From Streptococcus porcinus (lineage in GTDB: Bacteria > Bacillota > Bacilli > Lactobacillales > Streptococcaceae): 64,000 nt of DNA. The stretch lies in NCBI RefSeq assembly GCF_900475415.1, contig NZ_LS483388.1, positions 1,102,001 through 1,166,000 on the forward strand, in the 5' to 3' direction. The translations under genes were made by a program, and so were the position numbers. Position 1 is the stretch's first letter, and each line of letters starts with the position of its first letter. The notes beneath the pieces are model-generated. The model had not been told where the DNA came from. It was given only the letters and a program-made list of their open reading frames with translations, and did no database searches. Shown here piece by piece: positions 20,789 through 31,576 of this stretch.

Positions 20789-21144
20789 CTTCTTCTCTCC
20801 AAAATAATACCAACAGAATCATAATGTCCTGCAATAGGTGGATTCTCTTTTCTGATAGAAATAGTAATTCCTTCAATCATCGAGAATTCTTGAAACAATA
20901 CATCACAAATTGCACCACCTAATCTTTCAATCAGCGCAAAACGTTGGCTTTCAACAATGGTTTTGACCCTTTCAAAAACATGACCATAATGTACAGTTGT
21001 TTCTAAGTTGTCAGTTTTTGAGGCTGATAACAAATCAACAGCTAGTTCTAAGTCAATCACAAAAATCTGCCCTAAGACCTGTTCTTCAGCCAATGCACCG
21101 TGGTAGCCATAAAAACGACAACCATTTAGCCTTATCTTATCCAT
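20785..21144 (-). CDS. folB: dihydroneopterin aldolase
   Basis: A 119-residue aldolase that cleaves dihydroneopterin to the hydroxymethylpterin used by FolK. Motifs are GCRFYGYHGALAEEQVLGQIFVIDLEL and, near the end, NPPIAGHYDSVGIILER. The ATG at 21144 follows GAGG at good spacing; a GTG four codons earlier overlaps the folP stop and is less likely. It is called folQ in some streptococcal annotations. Confidence 0.93.
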   Translation of the reverse strand: MDKIRLNGCRFYGYHGALAEEQVLGQIFVIDLELAVDLLSASKTDNLETTVHYGHVFERVKTIVESQRFALIERLGGAICDVLFQEFSMIEGITISIRKENPPIAGHYDSVGIILERRR

Positions 21145-21152
21145 ACATTTCC

Positions 21153-21953
21153 TCACATTAACTTCTCTAAAACAGTGACAATAGCTTCATTCTCAATAAT
21201 ATTATGGACGCGAACAATTTTACATCCTTTTGCGATAGCATAGGCTGATAAAGCAGCTGTTCCCTTGTCACGCTCCAATGCTTTGGTATTCCCCCCCAAT
21301 AAAGCATCTACTACCCGTTTACGTGAAATACCAAACAAAACTGGATACCCCAGTTGACAAACCTTATCTAAACCTTTTAACAATTCTATATTTTGTTCAA
21401 CATTCTTTGCAAAACCAAAGCCTGGATCAATCCAGATATTATCCTTGGAAATGCCGGCTTGTAATGCTTGATGCGCACGCTCTGTTAGAAAAGCGCAGAC
21501 ATCTGAAACAACATGCTCGTAGACTTCCTCTTTTTGGTTATGCATCAAAATAATAGGAACCTGCCATTTAGCAGCTAGTGCAAACATTTTTCCATCATAA
21601 AGTCCTGACCAAACATCATTTAAAATATCAGCACCTGCCTCTAAGGCTGCCTGAGCTGTCTGAGTTTTATAAGTATCAATACTTACTAAAATATTAAATC
21701 TTTCTTTAATAGCTTTAATAATTGGAACAACGCGTGCAATCTCTTCTTCAGCAGGTACAAAATTATAACCTGGTCTAGTAGATTCACCACCAACATCAAT
21801 AATAGTAGCCCCTTGATTGATCATCAGTTCCACTTGTGCTATAGCCTCTTCAATACCGGTATAGGAACCACCATCAGAAAAAGAATCAGGTGTTACATTT
21901 AGAATCCCCATAATAGTAGCATTCCCAGCAATTGAAAATTTACCAATTTTCAC
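21153..21953 (-). CDS. folP: dihydropteroate synthase
   Basis: A 266-residue TIM-barrel enzyme that joins p-aminobenzoate to the pterin pyrophosphate; it is the sulfonamide target. Seen are MGILNVTPDSFSDGG, IDVGGESTRPG, the loop with ILNDVWSG, and GFGFAKN...ISRKR. Nothing in the sulfonamide-binding loops suggests a known resistance insertion. It sits centrally in the folate operon. Confidence 0.95.
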   Translation of the reverse strand: MKIGKFSIAGNATIMGILNVTPDSFSDGGSYTGIEEAIAQVELMINQGATIIDVGGESTRPGYNFVPAEEEIARVVPIIKAIKERFNILVSIDTYKTQTAQAALEAGADILNDVWSGLYDGKMFALAAKWQVPIILMHNQKEEVYEHVVSDVCAFLTERAHQALQAGISKDNIWIDPGFGFAKNVEQNIELLKGLDKVCQLGYPVLFGISRKRVVDALLGGNTKALERDKGTAALSAYAIAKGCKIVRVHNIIENEAIVTVLEKLM

Positions 21954-21966
21954 AACCTAACTCCTC

Positions 21967-22530
21967 CTACTTATCTTTAATTAATTCTAAAATATACCGT
22001 TGGCTTTCGCGATCTTCTATAAATGAGCCTCTGGCCATTTTGGTCACGGTTTTACTGCCAGGTTTCTTAATTCCACGCATCGTCATACACATATGCTCCG
22101 CTTCAACCAGTACAAAAACACCTTCTGGATGTAGAGCTTCTTCTAAAGCAATCGCAATTTGACTAGTCAAACGTTCTTGTAATTGGGGTCTTTTACTAGC
22201 AACCTCTACAGCACGAGCTAATTTACTCAAACCAGTTACACGGCCGCCCCTAGGGATATAAGCAACGTGTGCCTTCCCATAAAAAGGCACCAAATGGTGT
22301 TCACACATGGAGTAAAAAGGAATGTCTTTGACCAAAACAATATCATCATAAGTTTCTTCAGCAAAAACAGTTGTAAATTCATTTTTAGGATTCATCTCTA
22401 ATCCCGCAAACATCTCCTGATACATTTTTACAACACGTTTTGGAGTATCTATTAACCCTTCACGCTGTGGGTCTTCTCCCAGCGCTTCTAATAACTGATA
22501 AATGGCTTCTTCTGCCTTTTTGCTATTCAT
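21967..22530 (-). CDS. folE: GTP cyclohydrolase I
   Basis: A 187-residue type I enzyme that opens GTP to dihydroneopterin triphosphate, the first step of folate synthesis. The zinc ligands are in [19 protein letters not shown] and [14 protein letters not shown], and the QERLTSQIA signature is present. Its start overlaps the end of folC by eight bases. Confidence 0.95.
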   Translation of the reverse strand: MNSKKAEEAIYQLLEALGEDPQREGLIDTPKRVVKMYQEMFAGLEMNPKNEFTTVFAEETYDDIVLVKDIPFYSMCEHHLVPFYGKAHVAYIPRGGRVTGLSKLARAVEVASKRPQLQERLTSQIAIALEEALHPEGVFVLVEAEHMCMTMRGIKKPGSKTVTKMARGSFIEDRESQRYILELIKDK

Positions 22531-23809
22531 CGCAAAAATCCTCTCTGTCTTCGCCTTTTACGCTTTTTTTGAAAAATTGTCTAACTTCTGAAATAAAATA
22601 TAAAGAACCCGTTATCACATAAAAATCCTTACTGGCTTTAACATCCATTTTAGTTAACCAGTCCTTGAAGCTTTTATTTCGTGGAAGCTCCAAAGGATAA
22701 TCATCAAGCTCAAATGCTCTCGGGTAATTAAAAGTTGTGACTTCCAAATCTCCAACTTCTTGAAGAAGATCCAGCATTTGCTCAATTGGCTTAGTGTTAA
22801 TGGCAGCCACTAAAATGTGGATATGGCGGCCCTTGTAGTCTGTCTTTAGAACATCAACCAAAGCTTGGATACTTTCTTTGTTATGTGCGCCATCAATCAT
22901 CAGATTAGGGAGCATTAATTCTGTCCGCCCCAACCAGTAGTTCTTCTCTAATCCCGCACGAATAGCGTCATCGTTAATGAGGGGAAACTTATTTTTTAGC
23001 AATTGACACGCCTGTATAGCATGCGCCGCATTAGCCACCTGATGTTGACCTGGCATAGCAAGTTTAATCCCAGAAATGGAGCCCTGTATAGACAAAAATT
23101 GGTAAACATTACCCATCTTTTGCATGTTATAATCCACTTCGTACTGATAAACTTGGCTACCGCTCTTTTGGCTTTTTTCGAGAAAAACCTGTCTAGCTTC
23201 TGCATTATCAATAGCGAATAGAACTTTTTCACCGCCTTTTATGACACCAGCTTTTTGTTCTGCAATTTGAGCATAGGTCTCACCCAAAATATCTTGATGA
23301 TCTAGACCAATGGAGGGACAGATGATTGCAAAGGCTTTAAAAACATTTGTCGAATCATATAGACCACCTAAACCTGCTTCAATAATAGCAATATCAACGG
23401 GATGTAGCTTACCAAAATAATAAAACATGATGATGGTAATAATTTCAAATTCCGTAATGGGACCTAAATCTGTTTCAATAGGGATTCTTTCTGTCAGTGG
23501 TTTAATCACGTTACAGCATATTACCAAATCCGTTTTACTAATCATGTGACCGTTGACGCTAATCCGTTCTCGAAAGTCCATAATAAAAGGCGACGTAAAG
23601 GTACCAACGTCATAACTAGAAGCAGTTAAAATGCGTTGCAAATTATTTACTGTTGACCCTTTACCATTTGTTCCCACAACATGAATCCCAAAAATGTTAT
23701 TTTGGGGATTTCCTAATTTTTCCAAGACCCAGAAAACACGTTTCAAACCAGGTCTAATTCCAAATTTCGTTTGTCCGTGGATCCATTCTAGAGCTTCTTC
23801 ATATAACAT
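22523..23809 (-). CDS. folC: folylpolyglutamate synthase / dihydrofolate synthase
   Basis: A 428-residue Mur-ligase-type enzyme that adds glutamate to dihydropteroate or folates. The P-loop is [14 protein letters not shown], with the folate loop [12 protein letters not shown] and the family block [26 protein letters not shown] near residue 305 begins the C-terminal domain. First gene of the folate operon. Some streptococci have a second folC elsewhere, so the division of labour is open. Confidence 0.93.
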   Translation of the reverse strand: MLYEEALEWIHGQTKFGIRPGLKRVFWVLEKLGNPQNNIFGIHVVGTNGKGSTVNNLQRILTASSYDVGTFTSPFIMDFRERISVNGHMISKTDLVICCNVIKPLTERIPIETDLGPITEFEIITIIMFYYFGKLHPVDIAIIEAGLGGLYDSTNVFKAFAIICPSIGLDHQDILGETYAQIAEQKAGVIKGGEKVLFAIDNAEARQVFLEKSQKSGSQVYQYEVDYNMQKMGNVYQFLSIQGSISGIKLAMPGQHQVANAAHAIQACQLLKNKFPLINDDAIRAGLEKNYWLGRTELMLPNLMIDGAHNKESIQALVDVLKTDYKGRHIHILVAAINTKPIEQMLDLLQEVGDLEVTTFNYPRAFELDDYPLELPRNKSFKDWLTKMDVKASKDFYVITGSLYFISEVRQFFKKSVKGEDREDFCDE

Positions 23810-23889
23810 AATTTCCTCACTTCATGAGAGCCATACCTACTTTAATAAATAAGTTGAATCGGAGGTTAACTCTCTTTTTCCAGACTTCT

Positions 23890-24753
23890 CTAAGCTAAAA
23901 CTTGCAAGCCCTTTTTATCAATCTCTAAGGAAACTAACTCACCATTCAATTCCAAGTTTCCAAGATGTTCAAGTATGGAACTCACTTTTTCTTTCGGGCA
24001 TAAGGTCATCACTGTAGGTCCAGCTCCAGACAGGTAGGTAGCATAAGCGCCTTCTATTTTTGCTGTTGCTTTAATAGAATGGAATTCTTTAACTAGCTTT
24101 TGGCGGTATACCTCATGAAAGTGATCATTTTCAATGGCTCGTCCAGCTTTGATCATGTCTCCCTTTAAAAGGGCAGCAATAGCCAAATTTGCTACAGATG
24201 AGGCAGAAACAGCTTGTTTATAGGACAGTTGATGGGGTAGCACATTTCTAGAGTCAGATGTTTTTAATTCATAATTTGGTATAAAAGCTACCAAACCAAC
24301 TTGTGGAAAGGGTGCCTGAATATAGTCTAGTTGATTATCGAGTTGTGAAGCAATAACAAATTGCCCAAAAAGAGCTGGTGCAACATTATCAGGATGCCCC
24401 TCAAATTGGTTAGCTAATTCAAACTTACGATCCATACTTAATTGTAAATCTGCTAATTGATTGGCTAATTCTATACCTGCTACAATGACTGCCGAAGATG
24501 ATCCCAATCCACGCGCCAAAGGAATATCTGAACGCATAATAAGGTGATGAGGCTGGACATTCGGCGCAACTCGAAGAACTGTCTGAACTAATAAATTGTG
24601 GTCATCCCTTGGAACTCCGTCAAGCTTATGTTCAATAAACCACTCTGCGGTTTCTTCTAATACTTCTACTTCTAGATATTTAGTAACTGCAATCCCTATA
24701 GAATCAAAACCGGGTCCGATATTGGCTGAAGTGGCTGGTACCTTAATTATCAT
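23890..24753 (-). CDS. thrB: homoserine kinase
   Basis: A GHMP kinase of 287 residues that phosphorylates homoserine in threonine synthesis. N-terminal [20 protein letters not shown] and the phosphate loop [21 protein letters not shown] are diagnostic; the C-terminal glycine loop reads [12 protein letters not shown]. The ATG at 24753 follows GGGGG and is preferred over an upstream in-frame start within hom. It overlaps hom by 11 bases. Confidence 0.94.
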   Translation of the reverse strand: MIIKVPATSANIGPGFDSIGIAVTKYLEVEVLEETAEWFIEHKLDGVPRDDHNLLVQTVLRVAPNVQPHHLIMRSDIPLARGLGSSSAVIVAGIELANQLADLQLSMDRKFELANQFEGHPDNVAPALFGQFVIASQLDNQLDYIQAPFPQVGLVAFIPNYELKTSDSRNVLPHQLSYKQAVSASSVANLAIAALLKGDMIKAGRAIENDHFHEVYRQKLVKEFHSIKATAKIEGAYATYLSGAGPTVMTLCPKEKVSSILEHLGNLELNGELVSLEIDKKGLQVLA

Positions 24754-26041
24754 GGTTATCCCCCAATACTTTAAAGACATTTAGCAAGTGCCAGTCCGCT
24801 TCCTGGCTAATCTGCTGCTTAATGGCATCTAGCTGCAATTGATTCATCAAATGCGTCATGATTACAAGGCGAGTACAAGTGTCATCAACCTGTTGTTCTA
24901 ACAATTGTTGGCAAGAAATACCTTGACCACTAATGATAGAGGCAAGACGGAGCAATCGACCATTTTGGTTTGGCGTGTTAATAGTAATATAATAGCGGCT
25001 GGTTCTATCAATTTTTTCTGCTAACCTAACAGGACAGCTAAAGGCGTTGAAAGGTTTACCAACAGTTCCTTCCTTTAATCGTCTAGCAATACGAATGATA
25101 TCTGCCATAACTGAAGTTGCGGTTGGTTTTTGACCAGCACCTGGCCCGTAAAACATTGACTGACCAATGCCAATAGACTCAACAAATACTGCATTCATCA
25201 CATCATTGACATTAGCTAATGGATGAGTTTTAGGAATAAAAGTTGGCGCTACATCAGCCCAAATACCACTAGTTTTTTCTTCCAACCTTCCTACTAACTT
25301 AATGACATAGCCTAGTTGCTGAGCGACAGCTACATCTTCAGTTGTAATTGTTGAAATTCCTTGATGGCTGACATCTTCAAAATCCAAAGACACGCCAAAA
25401 GCAAACTGACTTAGGATGGCTACTTTATAGGCGGCATCTATACCTTCCACATCATTTGTTGGGTCACTTTCTGCATAGCCTAAGGCTTGGGCTCTAGCTA
25501 AAGCTTTTTCATAAGACCATCCTTCTTCAACCATTTTAGTCATCATAAAGTTTGAAGTCCCATTCAAAACGCCAAAAACACCTTGTATTTTATCTGACGT
25601 GAAAGAATTAGCTAAAGTTCTTAAAATTGGAATACCTCCAGCAACTGCTGCTTCGTAATAAAAAGCAAGTGCCTTAGATTCTGCCAGTTCCCTGATTTCT
25701 TTACCATGTAAAGCAATCAAATCCTTATTAGCAGTGACCACATGCTTACCAGCTTGCAAAGCTTTTATAATATAAGTTTTAGCAGGCTCAATCCGTCCAA
25801 TAAGTTCAACAACAATAGAAATATCACTGTCTGACAAAATTTCATCAATAGAAGTGACAAATTGGTAATCGTAGCCCATTGCATTTAGGCGCGCTTTCTC
25901 AGCGTCATCTCTAATTAAGATCTTAGATATTTGCAATTGCTCGCCAGCAGCACTTTTTATCTTATCACCATTTTTTTCTAATAGAAATGGTAACCCACTG
26001 GCAACAGTGCCAAAGCCTAATAAAGCAATTTTTAAAGACAT
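24743..26041 (-). CDS. hom: homoserine dehydrogenase
   Basis: A 432-residue enzyme reducing aspartate semialdehyde to homoserine. The Rossmann motif is [12 protein letters not shown]; the catalytic region holds [19 protein letters not shown] and [11 protein letters not shown], and an ACT regulatory domain (residues about 350-420, [19 protein letters not shown]) suggests threonine feedback. The start at 26041 follows AGGAGG. It leads hom-thrB and has an extended -10 (TGGTATAAT) about 70 bases upstream. Confidence 0.95.
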   Translation of the reverse strand: MSLKIALLGFGTVASGLPFLLEKNGDKIKSAAGEQLQISKILIRDDAEKARLNAMGYDYQFVTSIDEILSDSDISIVVELIGRIEPAKTYIIKALQAGKHVVTANKDLIALHGKEIRELAESKALAFYYEAAVAGGIPILRTLANSFTSDKIQGVFGVLNGTSNFMMTKMVEEGWSYEKALARAQALGYAESDPTNDVEGIDAAYKVAILSQFAFGVSLDFEDVSHQGISTITTEDVAVAQQLGYVIKLVGRLEEKTSGIWADVAPTFIPKTHPLANVNDVMNAVFVESIGIGQSMFYGPGAGQKPTATSVMADIIRIARRLKEGTVGKPFNAFSCPVRLAEKIDRTSRYYITINTPNQNGRLLRLASIISGQGISCQQLLEQQVDDTCTRLVIMTHLMNQLQLDAIKQQISQEADWHLLNVFKVLGDNHDN

Positions 26042-26168
26042 TATAAACCTCCTAGTTCTTGTCACTTTTTACGATGATGTGATTATCAATATTTGGAATA
26101 TTATACCAAATTCTAGGCTATTTTAATAGATTATGGCTGAAAGTTCTCTCAAAAATATTTTGCTGGCG

Positions 26169-26197
26169 TTAAATTATTGTTGTAAAAATGATATAAT
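26169..26197 (+). promoter_or_regulatory. promoter of the polysaccharide deacetylase gene
   Basis: TTAAAT, 17 bases, then TGATATAAT (extended -10) about 30 bases before the start codon. Confidence 0.55.
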
Positions 26198-26227
26198 GAC
26201 TCTATCTAAACACAGGAGCACATACTT

Positions 26228-27148
26228 ATGAGACGAAAGAAATCTACCACAAAAAAAATAATAAGTCGTTTACTGGCATTACTCATCATTGCTACACTAA
26301 GTTTGTTTGGTCTTACCTATCATCAAGAGATTAAGAACTTTGCAAAAGGTTTTTTACCAGTTGCAGTTCAAAAAAACAAAGTCAAAACGAGTCGGTCTCA
26401 AGACACTATTAAAAAGAAAAAATCAACAGTTGATAATGAAAAAACAACATGGACTAAACAAACAGAGCAAGTCAAGATGCCAATCCTCATGTATCATGCA
26501 GTACACGTTATGGGGCCTGAAGAAACAGCAAATGCTAACTTAATTGTTCACCCTCAGATTTTCGAAGAGCAAATTAAAGCTTTAAAAGAAGCAGGTTACT
26601 ACTTCCTTAGTCCGCAAGAGGCTTATCGTGTTCTCAGTCAAAATGAATTACCAGCTTCAAAAGTCGTCTGGCTCACTTTTGACGATAGTATGGAAGATTT
26701 TTATACGACTGCTTTCCCCATCTTAAAAAAATATCAGGCTAAAGCTACAAATAATGTTATCACTGGCTTTACTGAAAATCAGCGGCCTGAAAATCTAACA
26801 CTTAAGCAGATGAGAGAAATGAAACAATTTGGCATGTCATTTCAAGATCATACGGTTAATCACCCCGATCTCTCAGTGTCAGATCCACAGACACAGGAAT
26901 ACGAAATGAAAGCTTCAAAAAACTTCCTTGACCAAAACTTAAATCAAGAAACTATAGCGATTGCCTATCCTTCTGGTCGTTATAGTGATACCACTATTGA
27001 TATTGCCAAAAGACTCCATTATAAATTAGGGGTAACTACCAATGAAGGGTTAGCTAGCGCAGCCAATGGCTTACTCTCACTAAATAGAGTACGAATGATG
27101 CCTAACACAAATCCCCAAGCCTTACTGACTTATATCAATACAAACTAA
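26228..27148 (+). CDS. membrane-anchored polysaccharide deacetylase
   Basis: A 306-residue protein with a very basic N terminus (RRKKSTTKKIISR), one membrane helix at about 15-32, and a Lys/Thr-rich linker. The NodB-type domain begins near residue 85 (PILMYHAVHVMGPEE), with the metal/catalytic Asp pair in WLTFDDSMEDFYTT and the His pair in QDHTVNHPDLS; AYPSGRYSDTTIDIA follows. The fold faces the outside and could remove acetyl groups from peptidoglycan or another surface glycan. Target unproven. The ATG follows AGGAG. Confidence 0.88.
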   Translation: MRRKKSTTKKIISRLLALLIIATLSLFGLTYHQEIKNFAKGFLPVAVQKNKVKTSRSQDTIKKKKSTVDNEKTTWTKQTEQVKMPILMYHAVHVMGPEETANANLIVHPQIFEEQIKALKEAGYYFLSPQEAYRVLSQNELPASKVVWLTFDDSMEDFYTTAFPILKKYQAKATNNVITGFTENQRPENLTLKQMREMKQFGMSFQDHTVNHPDLSVSDPQTQEYEMKASKNFLDQNLNQETIAIAYPSGRYSDTTIDIAKRLHYKLGVTTNEGLASAANGLLSLNRVRMMPNTNPQALLTYINTN

Positions 27149-27187
27149 AAACATTCGATGAAGCAAGTATCCTTAAACACCTATTCT

Positions 27188-27228
27188 AAAAAATCTCCTC
27201 CATTCGGTTTTTGGGAGGAGATTTTTTT
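27188..27228. terminator. terminator after the polysaccharide deacetylase gene
   Basis: Strong hairpin with arms AAAATCTCCTCC and GGAGGAGATTTT followed by a T run; usable in both directions, between the deacetylase and the convergent TetR gene. Confidence 0.85.
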
Positions 27229-27332
27229 AGACAAAAGTCATGTTTCCTTCTTTGAGACTCTAGTCACTTTTATCACGAATCTTATCTCTTAAATTTCATG
27301 CTACCTACTGTAATACCTTAATTTTTATCACC

Positions 27333-27914
27333 TTATTGATTGAAAAGCAACAAAAATAAACGTTCTAATAGTACCCTATTAGCCTTGAAATTCTCTCTTG
27401 CACCAAGTAGATTAGAAGCGAGTATCATCCCATTTATAACATCAGTCAACAAGTCGTAAGACTCTTTTTGCTCCAAAATAGTTGGAAGACTAGGCATTAT
27501 CCTTTTTAAATCAAGCAAGGACTGTTCTTTCAAGGATTCGAAGATACTATTAAGTTCTGGATTTCGCTTCTTCTCAATCAGGAATTCGACATAAAGTGGC
27601 ATCAAATCATTATCATCTATGACTTTATCTACTAACTGATTGACCAGAAACTCCGTCTCGTGTCCAGCTTGACACTCCTCAAAATGCTCTTGAATAATCT
27701 TATTTCTGTAGGTCAATCCTTCCAGCATTAGGTCTTTAAAAATGTCTAATGTATTCTTATAATAATGATAAACCCCACCTTTGGACATAGTCGTGCCAGC
27801 AATGATATCTTCCACACTTGTATTTGAAAAACCTTTTGCAATAATTTGCTTTGAAGCAGATGCCATAATTTCTTGTTTGCGTTCTGCCTTACTTAATCGT
27901 TTACTTGTGGCCAT
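27333..27914 (-). CDS. TetR-family transcriptional regulator
   Basis: A 193-residue regulator with the TetR DNA-binding domain at the N terminus: QEIMASASKQIIAKGFSNTSVEDIIAGTTMSKGGVYHYYKNTLDIF. The rest is a helical ligand domain of no recognisable specificity. It lies downstream of, and in the same direction as, the ABC/ECF transporter genes, after a 200-base gap. A 9-bp-armed dyad at the transporter promoter (34287-34308) is its most likely operator. Confidence 0.88.
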   Translation of the reverse strand: MATSKRLSKAERKQEIMASASKQIIAKGFSNTSVEDIIAGTTMSKGGVYHYYKNTLDIFKDLMLEGLTYRNKIIQEHFEECQAGHETEFLVNQLVDKVIDDNDLMPLYVEFLIEKKRNPELNSIFESLKEQSLLDLKRIMPSLPTILEQKESYDLLTDVINGMILASNLLGARENFKANRVLLERLFLLLFNQ

Positions 27915-28115
27915 AGCAACCTCTTTTTCTAAATGTTTTTGTTGTCAGTGCTATTGTATTTTAATTTGGCTCTATTAACAAGTCTTGTAAAGTGGCTAAA
28001 CGCTGTTACTACTTATATCAGCTCATCTTATTTTAAAACAAAAAGACTCAAGTAGGCCATTACTCCTTAGCTCACATATAAGCTAACTACTATTATCCTA
28101 AACAGTTATCTTTTC

Positions 28116-29834
28116 TTAGTAAGTATAGTTCTCTGCCAATTTAGATTTTTTGACCATATCCATGTAAAGTTGGCAAGTTTGCATTAAGAAGTCATGTTTT
28201 CCTTTGTGATCAACTTGACCTTGATCCACAACAATAATCTGATCTGCTTTTTCGATTGATTTTAAACGATGAGAGACGACAATAACTGTTTTATTTTTTA
28301 TCAATTGATTAATACTTTGTTGAATCTCCATCTCATTTTCCACATCGATGGAAGCTGAAATTTCGTCTAAAAGAATAATCGGTGCATTTTTAAGAAAAGC
28401 TCTAGCAATTGAAATACGTTGCCGTTCACCACCTGATAACTTCGATCCGTTTTCTCCAACAAGCGTCTGGTAACCATTTGGCAACTTCTCAACTATCTTA
28501 TCTACATTGGCTAATTTAGCTACTGCTAGTACCTCTTCATCAGTTGCTGACTTTCTTCCCGCCCTAATATTTTCTAAGATTGAGGTATTAAAAAGTTCAA
28601 CATTCTGAAAAACAATAGCAATATTATCATACAAAGAACGGATACTCATATCTTTAATGTCCTTACCACCAATGGTAATGTGTCCACTGTCATAATCATA
28701 TAATCTTGCTATTAATCTTAATAGAGTTGTCTTTCCACTCCCTGATGGCCCCACTAAGGCTGTGACCTGACCTTGCTTAGCTTGAAACGAAACTCCTTTA
28801 ATAATCTTATTTTGATCATATCCAAATACGATGTCTTTAAACTGAATATCAAAGGAATCAAGCTTGGTATCTTCTCCCTTTAGCAAAGGCTCTGCATATA
28901 AATCGCGTATTCGTGAGAAACTATCTCTAAAATTAAGAATGAGCAAGATGAACACGTTGATACCAGCATACTGACTTGACAGGGTTGTCGCAGCCATCAG
29001 ATAGCCAAAATAGTGTAAAAGTGGCAAATGTCCTGCTTTGAATTGGCTTACTCCAATAATTGCTGTTAAAACAGGTGCAAAGAAAGGTAGAACGCCTATT
29101 AAGGAACTGATAGAAGCCATGGTAAAATCAGCTTTTACATGAAGTTTCTCTGTATCATTTAGTTTCTCTAAAACATCAGCTTCAACCTTATCTTGTAATG
29201 AATAACTTTTAATTTCTTGTTGTAACTCAAAAGCATCTTGAAATGCTGTTGCATTATCTAATAAGCGTTGGTAATATTTCGAAATCAGAGCTGTCTGCAG
29301 ATCCTTGGAAAGATACATGGCTGCTACTGTTAGCCAAATAGGTAAACTAACACATAGTCCTAAGAGAGGATTTCCTGCTATCAACAATAAGGTCATGCAA
29401 ATAAAAAATCCTAAAAAGCCAAGTCCCTGTCCTAGGGAGTGAGAAATAGCCATCTCAATATTATTAACGTCCATCATGACTGTTTGGGACAGTTCAGCTA
29501 AATTGTGAGTTGAAAAATAAGAGAGTGGTAATTCTTTTAATTTTTGAGCTATATTAATTCTTAAATCTATACTCTCTTCATAGGTCGCATCATATGTCCG
29601 GGTATATTCTTTTTCTAAAATCACATACATTACAATTGCAATTACCACCAAAATTCCTAGATAAAATGTAATTGGCTTCAATGTTTTGTTGACAATATCT
29701 TGTAAAAAAAGAAATACCAATATTGGAGGGAACATAAAACTCATAAATTTCAAAAAGGACAAAAAGGCTGCTTTAAAAACATTATGGACACCTTTTTCTG
29801 TCAATGAAAAATAGCCTTGTATCTTTTCTTTCAC
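28116..29834 (-). CDS. ABC transporter, fused membrane/ATPase subunit B
   Basis: A 572-residue half-transporter: six-helix type I exporter fold (residues about 20-310) then an ATPase with Walker A GPSGSGKTT, signature LSGGERQR, Walker B IILLDEISASID and switch His in VVSHRL. The start is a GTG at 29834 behind TGGAGG, one base after the stop of the partner gene; the longer ATG reading is inside that gene. With its neighbour it forms a heterodimer. Paired transporters of this kind next to an ECF system resemble the YbtP/YbtQ-like importers of streptococcal metallophore loci. The substrate is inferred, not shown. Confidence 0.88.
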   Translation of the reverse strand: MKEKIQGYFSLTEKGVHNVFKAAFLSFLKFMSFMFPPILVFLFLQDIVNKTLKPITFYLGILVVIAIVMYVILEKEYTRTYDATYEESIDLRINIAQKLKELPLSYFSTHNLAELSQTVMMDVNNIEMAISHSLGQGLGFLGFFICMTLLLIAGNPLLGLCVSLPIWLTVAAMYLSKDLQTALISKYYQRLLDNATAFQDAFELQQEIKSYSLQDKVEADVLEKLNDTEKLHVKADFTMASISSLIGVLPFFAPVLTAIIGVSQFKAGHLPLLHYFGYLMAATTLSSQYAGINVFILLILNFRDSFSRIRDLYAEPLLKGEDTKLDSFDIQFKDIVFGYDQNKIIKGVSFQAKQGQVTALVGPSGSGKTTLLRLIARLYDYDSGHITIGGKDIKDMSIRSLYDNIAIVFQNVELFNTSILENIRAGRKSATDEEVLAVAKLANVDKIVEKLPNGYQTLVGENGSKLSGGERQRISIARAFLKNAPIILLDEISASIDVENEMEIQQSINQLIKNKTVIVVSHRLKSIEKADQIIVVDQGQVDHKGKHDFLMQTCQLYMDMVKKSKLAENYTY

Positions 29835-29835
29835 T

Positions 29836-31575
29836 TTATAACCTCCAGTCATTGGCTTGATCATACAAATCTTGAAATTGCTTATATTTACCATACTTTT
29901 TAGTTAAAACCTCATGACTTCCTCGTTCAATTAATTTCCCATCTTCAATTACTAAGATTTCATCAACATTCCTAATGCTGGTCAAACGATGAGCAATCAT
30001 TATAACGGTCTTATTGGCCATCAATTTTGAAAAAGCTTTTTGAATTTCATATTCGTTTTCAGGGTCACTAGCTGCACTGGCTTCATCTAAAATAATAATT
30101 GGAGCATCTTTTAAAATAGCCCTTGCAATAGCAATCCTCTGTACTTCACCACCAGATAAATGAACCCCTTTCGCACCAATAATCGTCTGTTCTCTTGCTT
30201 CAAACTTGTCTAAAATACTCTCACACATCGCTAGTTTCAAGGCTTTCATCACTTCTTCATCACTGCTATCGGGATTTCCTAATTTAACATTTTCAAAGAT
30301 ACTTGTTTTGAAAAGCATTGCATGTTGAAATACAAAAGCAATATTTTTTTCAATGACCTGGCTTTTATAGTTTTTAATATCATGACCACCTATTTTTAAT
30401 TGACCTGAGGTAACAGGATAAAAACCAGAAATTAATTTGGCAATTGTTGTTTTTCCTGAACCCGAAGAGCCCACGAGGGCATATTTATGATTAGCTTTGA
30501 GTTCCAAATTAAAATCTTTTAAAATAGGTCTCCCAGCCTCATACTCAAAACTTACCTTCGAAAATTCAATGTCATTAGTCTCTAACTCACTCAGGTTTCC
30601 ATAATCTAGCTTATTACAATCCATTTCCTTAAACAAATCTTCTAATTTATCAACAGCATCTTTGGCGACAGAATAATCTTTACTAAAAAACATCATTTTC
30701 ATAAAAGCATTATAAAGTAATCCTGAAAATGTCATGAAAAAGACAACTAGACTTAAAACCTCACCCATAGGTTTCGAAGTTTGGAGCTGAATCGATGCTA
30801 TTGTGATAATTAGAGCGCCAAAGCTCATCATTACACATTGAAATAAAACATATGGAATTTTAAAGAGTCGACATTGCCTATTAATCACAACAGAATAATT
30901 GATAATAGATTGATGTAATTTTTCAAACGATTCAATAACCATATCGAAAATTTTTATGACTTGGATACCGCGTACATACTCAACTGTTTCTGAATTAATA
31001 TCCTCCAAAGCGCCCATATATTCTTTCATCATGTCAGTATCACTATACATAAATCTTATACATACTAAAGAAAAAGCGATAGCAATAAGCACTAAGAGAC
31101 CAACATAAATATTAGCCATAAAAGAAAGCACTAAAAGACAAATAGGAAATAATATAGCATTGACTGAATCAGGTAAAATGTGTGCAATGATAGTGTGAGT
31201 ATTAGAAGCATTATCGTCAATAATTTTACGTGTTCTCCCCGATGGGTTTAAATCAAAAAAAGAAAAAGATGCATTTAACAGATGCTTAAGTCCTACTTTC
31301 CTCATATTGCTTTCTAGTCTGAAAGCGAAAGTATGACTACACAATAATGATAGAAAGTACATCAATAAATATAATATGGTTGATCCAAATGTCAAAAGAG
31401 CAAATTTTTGAATAAGTTGCTTGTCAGCATTTCCTGTCATCTCTTTTAGAATTGCCCAAAAATAATAATAAGGAATAAAAGAAAGGATAGTTGCCATAGC
31501 TGAAAATAATAGAGAAAAAATCAAATACTTCTTCTTCTCATCTGCATAGTAAAATAGACGTTTAAAGGTATCCAT
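29836..31575 (-). CDS. ABC transporter, fused membrane/ATPase subunit A
   Basis: A 579-residue half-transporter with an N-terminal six-helix domain and a C-terminal ATPase: Walker A GSSGSGKTT, signature LSGGEVQR, Walker B IIILDEASAASD with catalytic Glu, switch His in IAHRLTSI. Both partners of the pair keep complete ATP sites. The reading frame starts one base after the stop of the ECF S-component gene, so the five transporter genes are a single operon. Confidence 0.88.
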   Translation of the reverse strand: MDTFKRLFYYADEKKKYLIFSLLFSAMATILSFIPYYYFWAILKEMTGNADKQLIQKFALLTFGSTILYLLMYFLSLLCSHTFAFRLESNMRKVGLKHLLNASFSFFDLNPSGRTRKIIDDNASNTHTIIAHILPDSVNAILFPICLLVLSFMANIYVGLLVLIAIAFSLVCIRFMYSDTDMMKEYMGALEDINSETVEYVRGIQVIKIFDMVIESFEKLHQSIINYSVVINRQCRLFKIPYVLFQCVMMSFGALIITIASIQLQTSKPMGEVLSLVVFFMTFSGLLYNAFMKMMFFSKDYSVAKDAVDKLEDLFKEMDCNKLDYGNLSELETNDIEFSKVSFEYEAGRPILKDFNLELKANHKYALVGSSGSGKTTIAKLISGFYPVTSGQLKIGGHDIKNYKSQVIEKNIAFVFQHAMLFKTSIFENVKLGNPDSSDEEVMKALKLAMCESILDKFEAREQTIIGAKGVHLSGGEVQRIAIARAILKDAPIIILDEASAASDPENEYEIQKAFSKLMANKTVIMIAHRLTSIRNVDEILVIEDGKLIERGSHEVLTKKYGKYKQFQDLYDQANDWRL

Positions 31576-31576
31576 A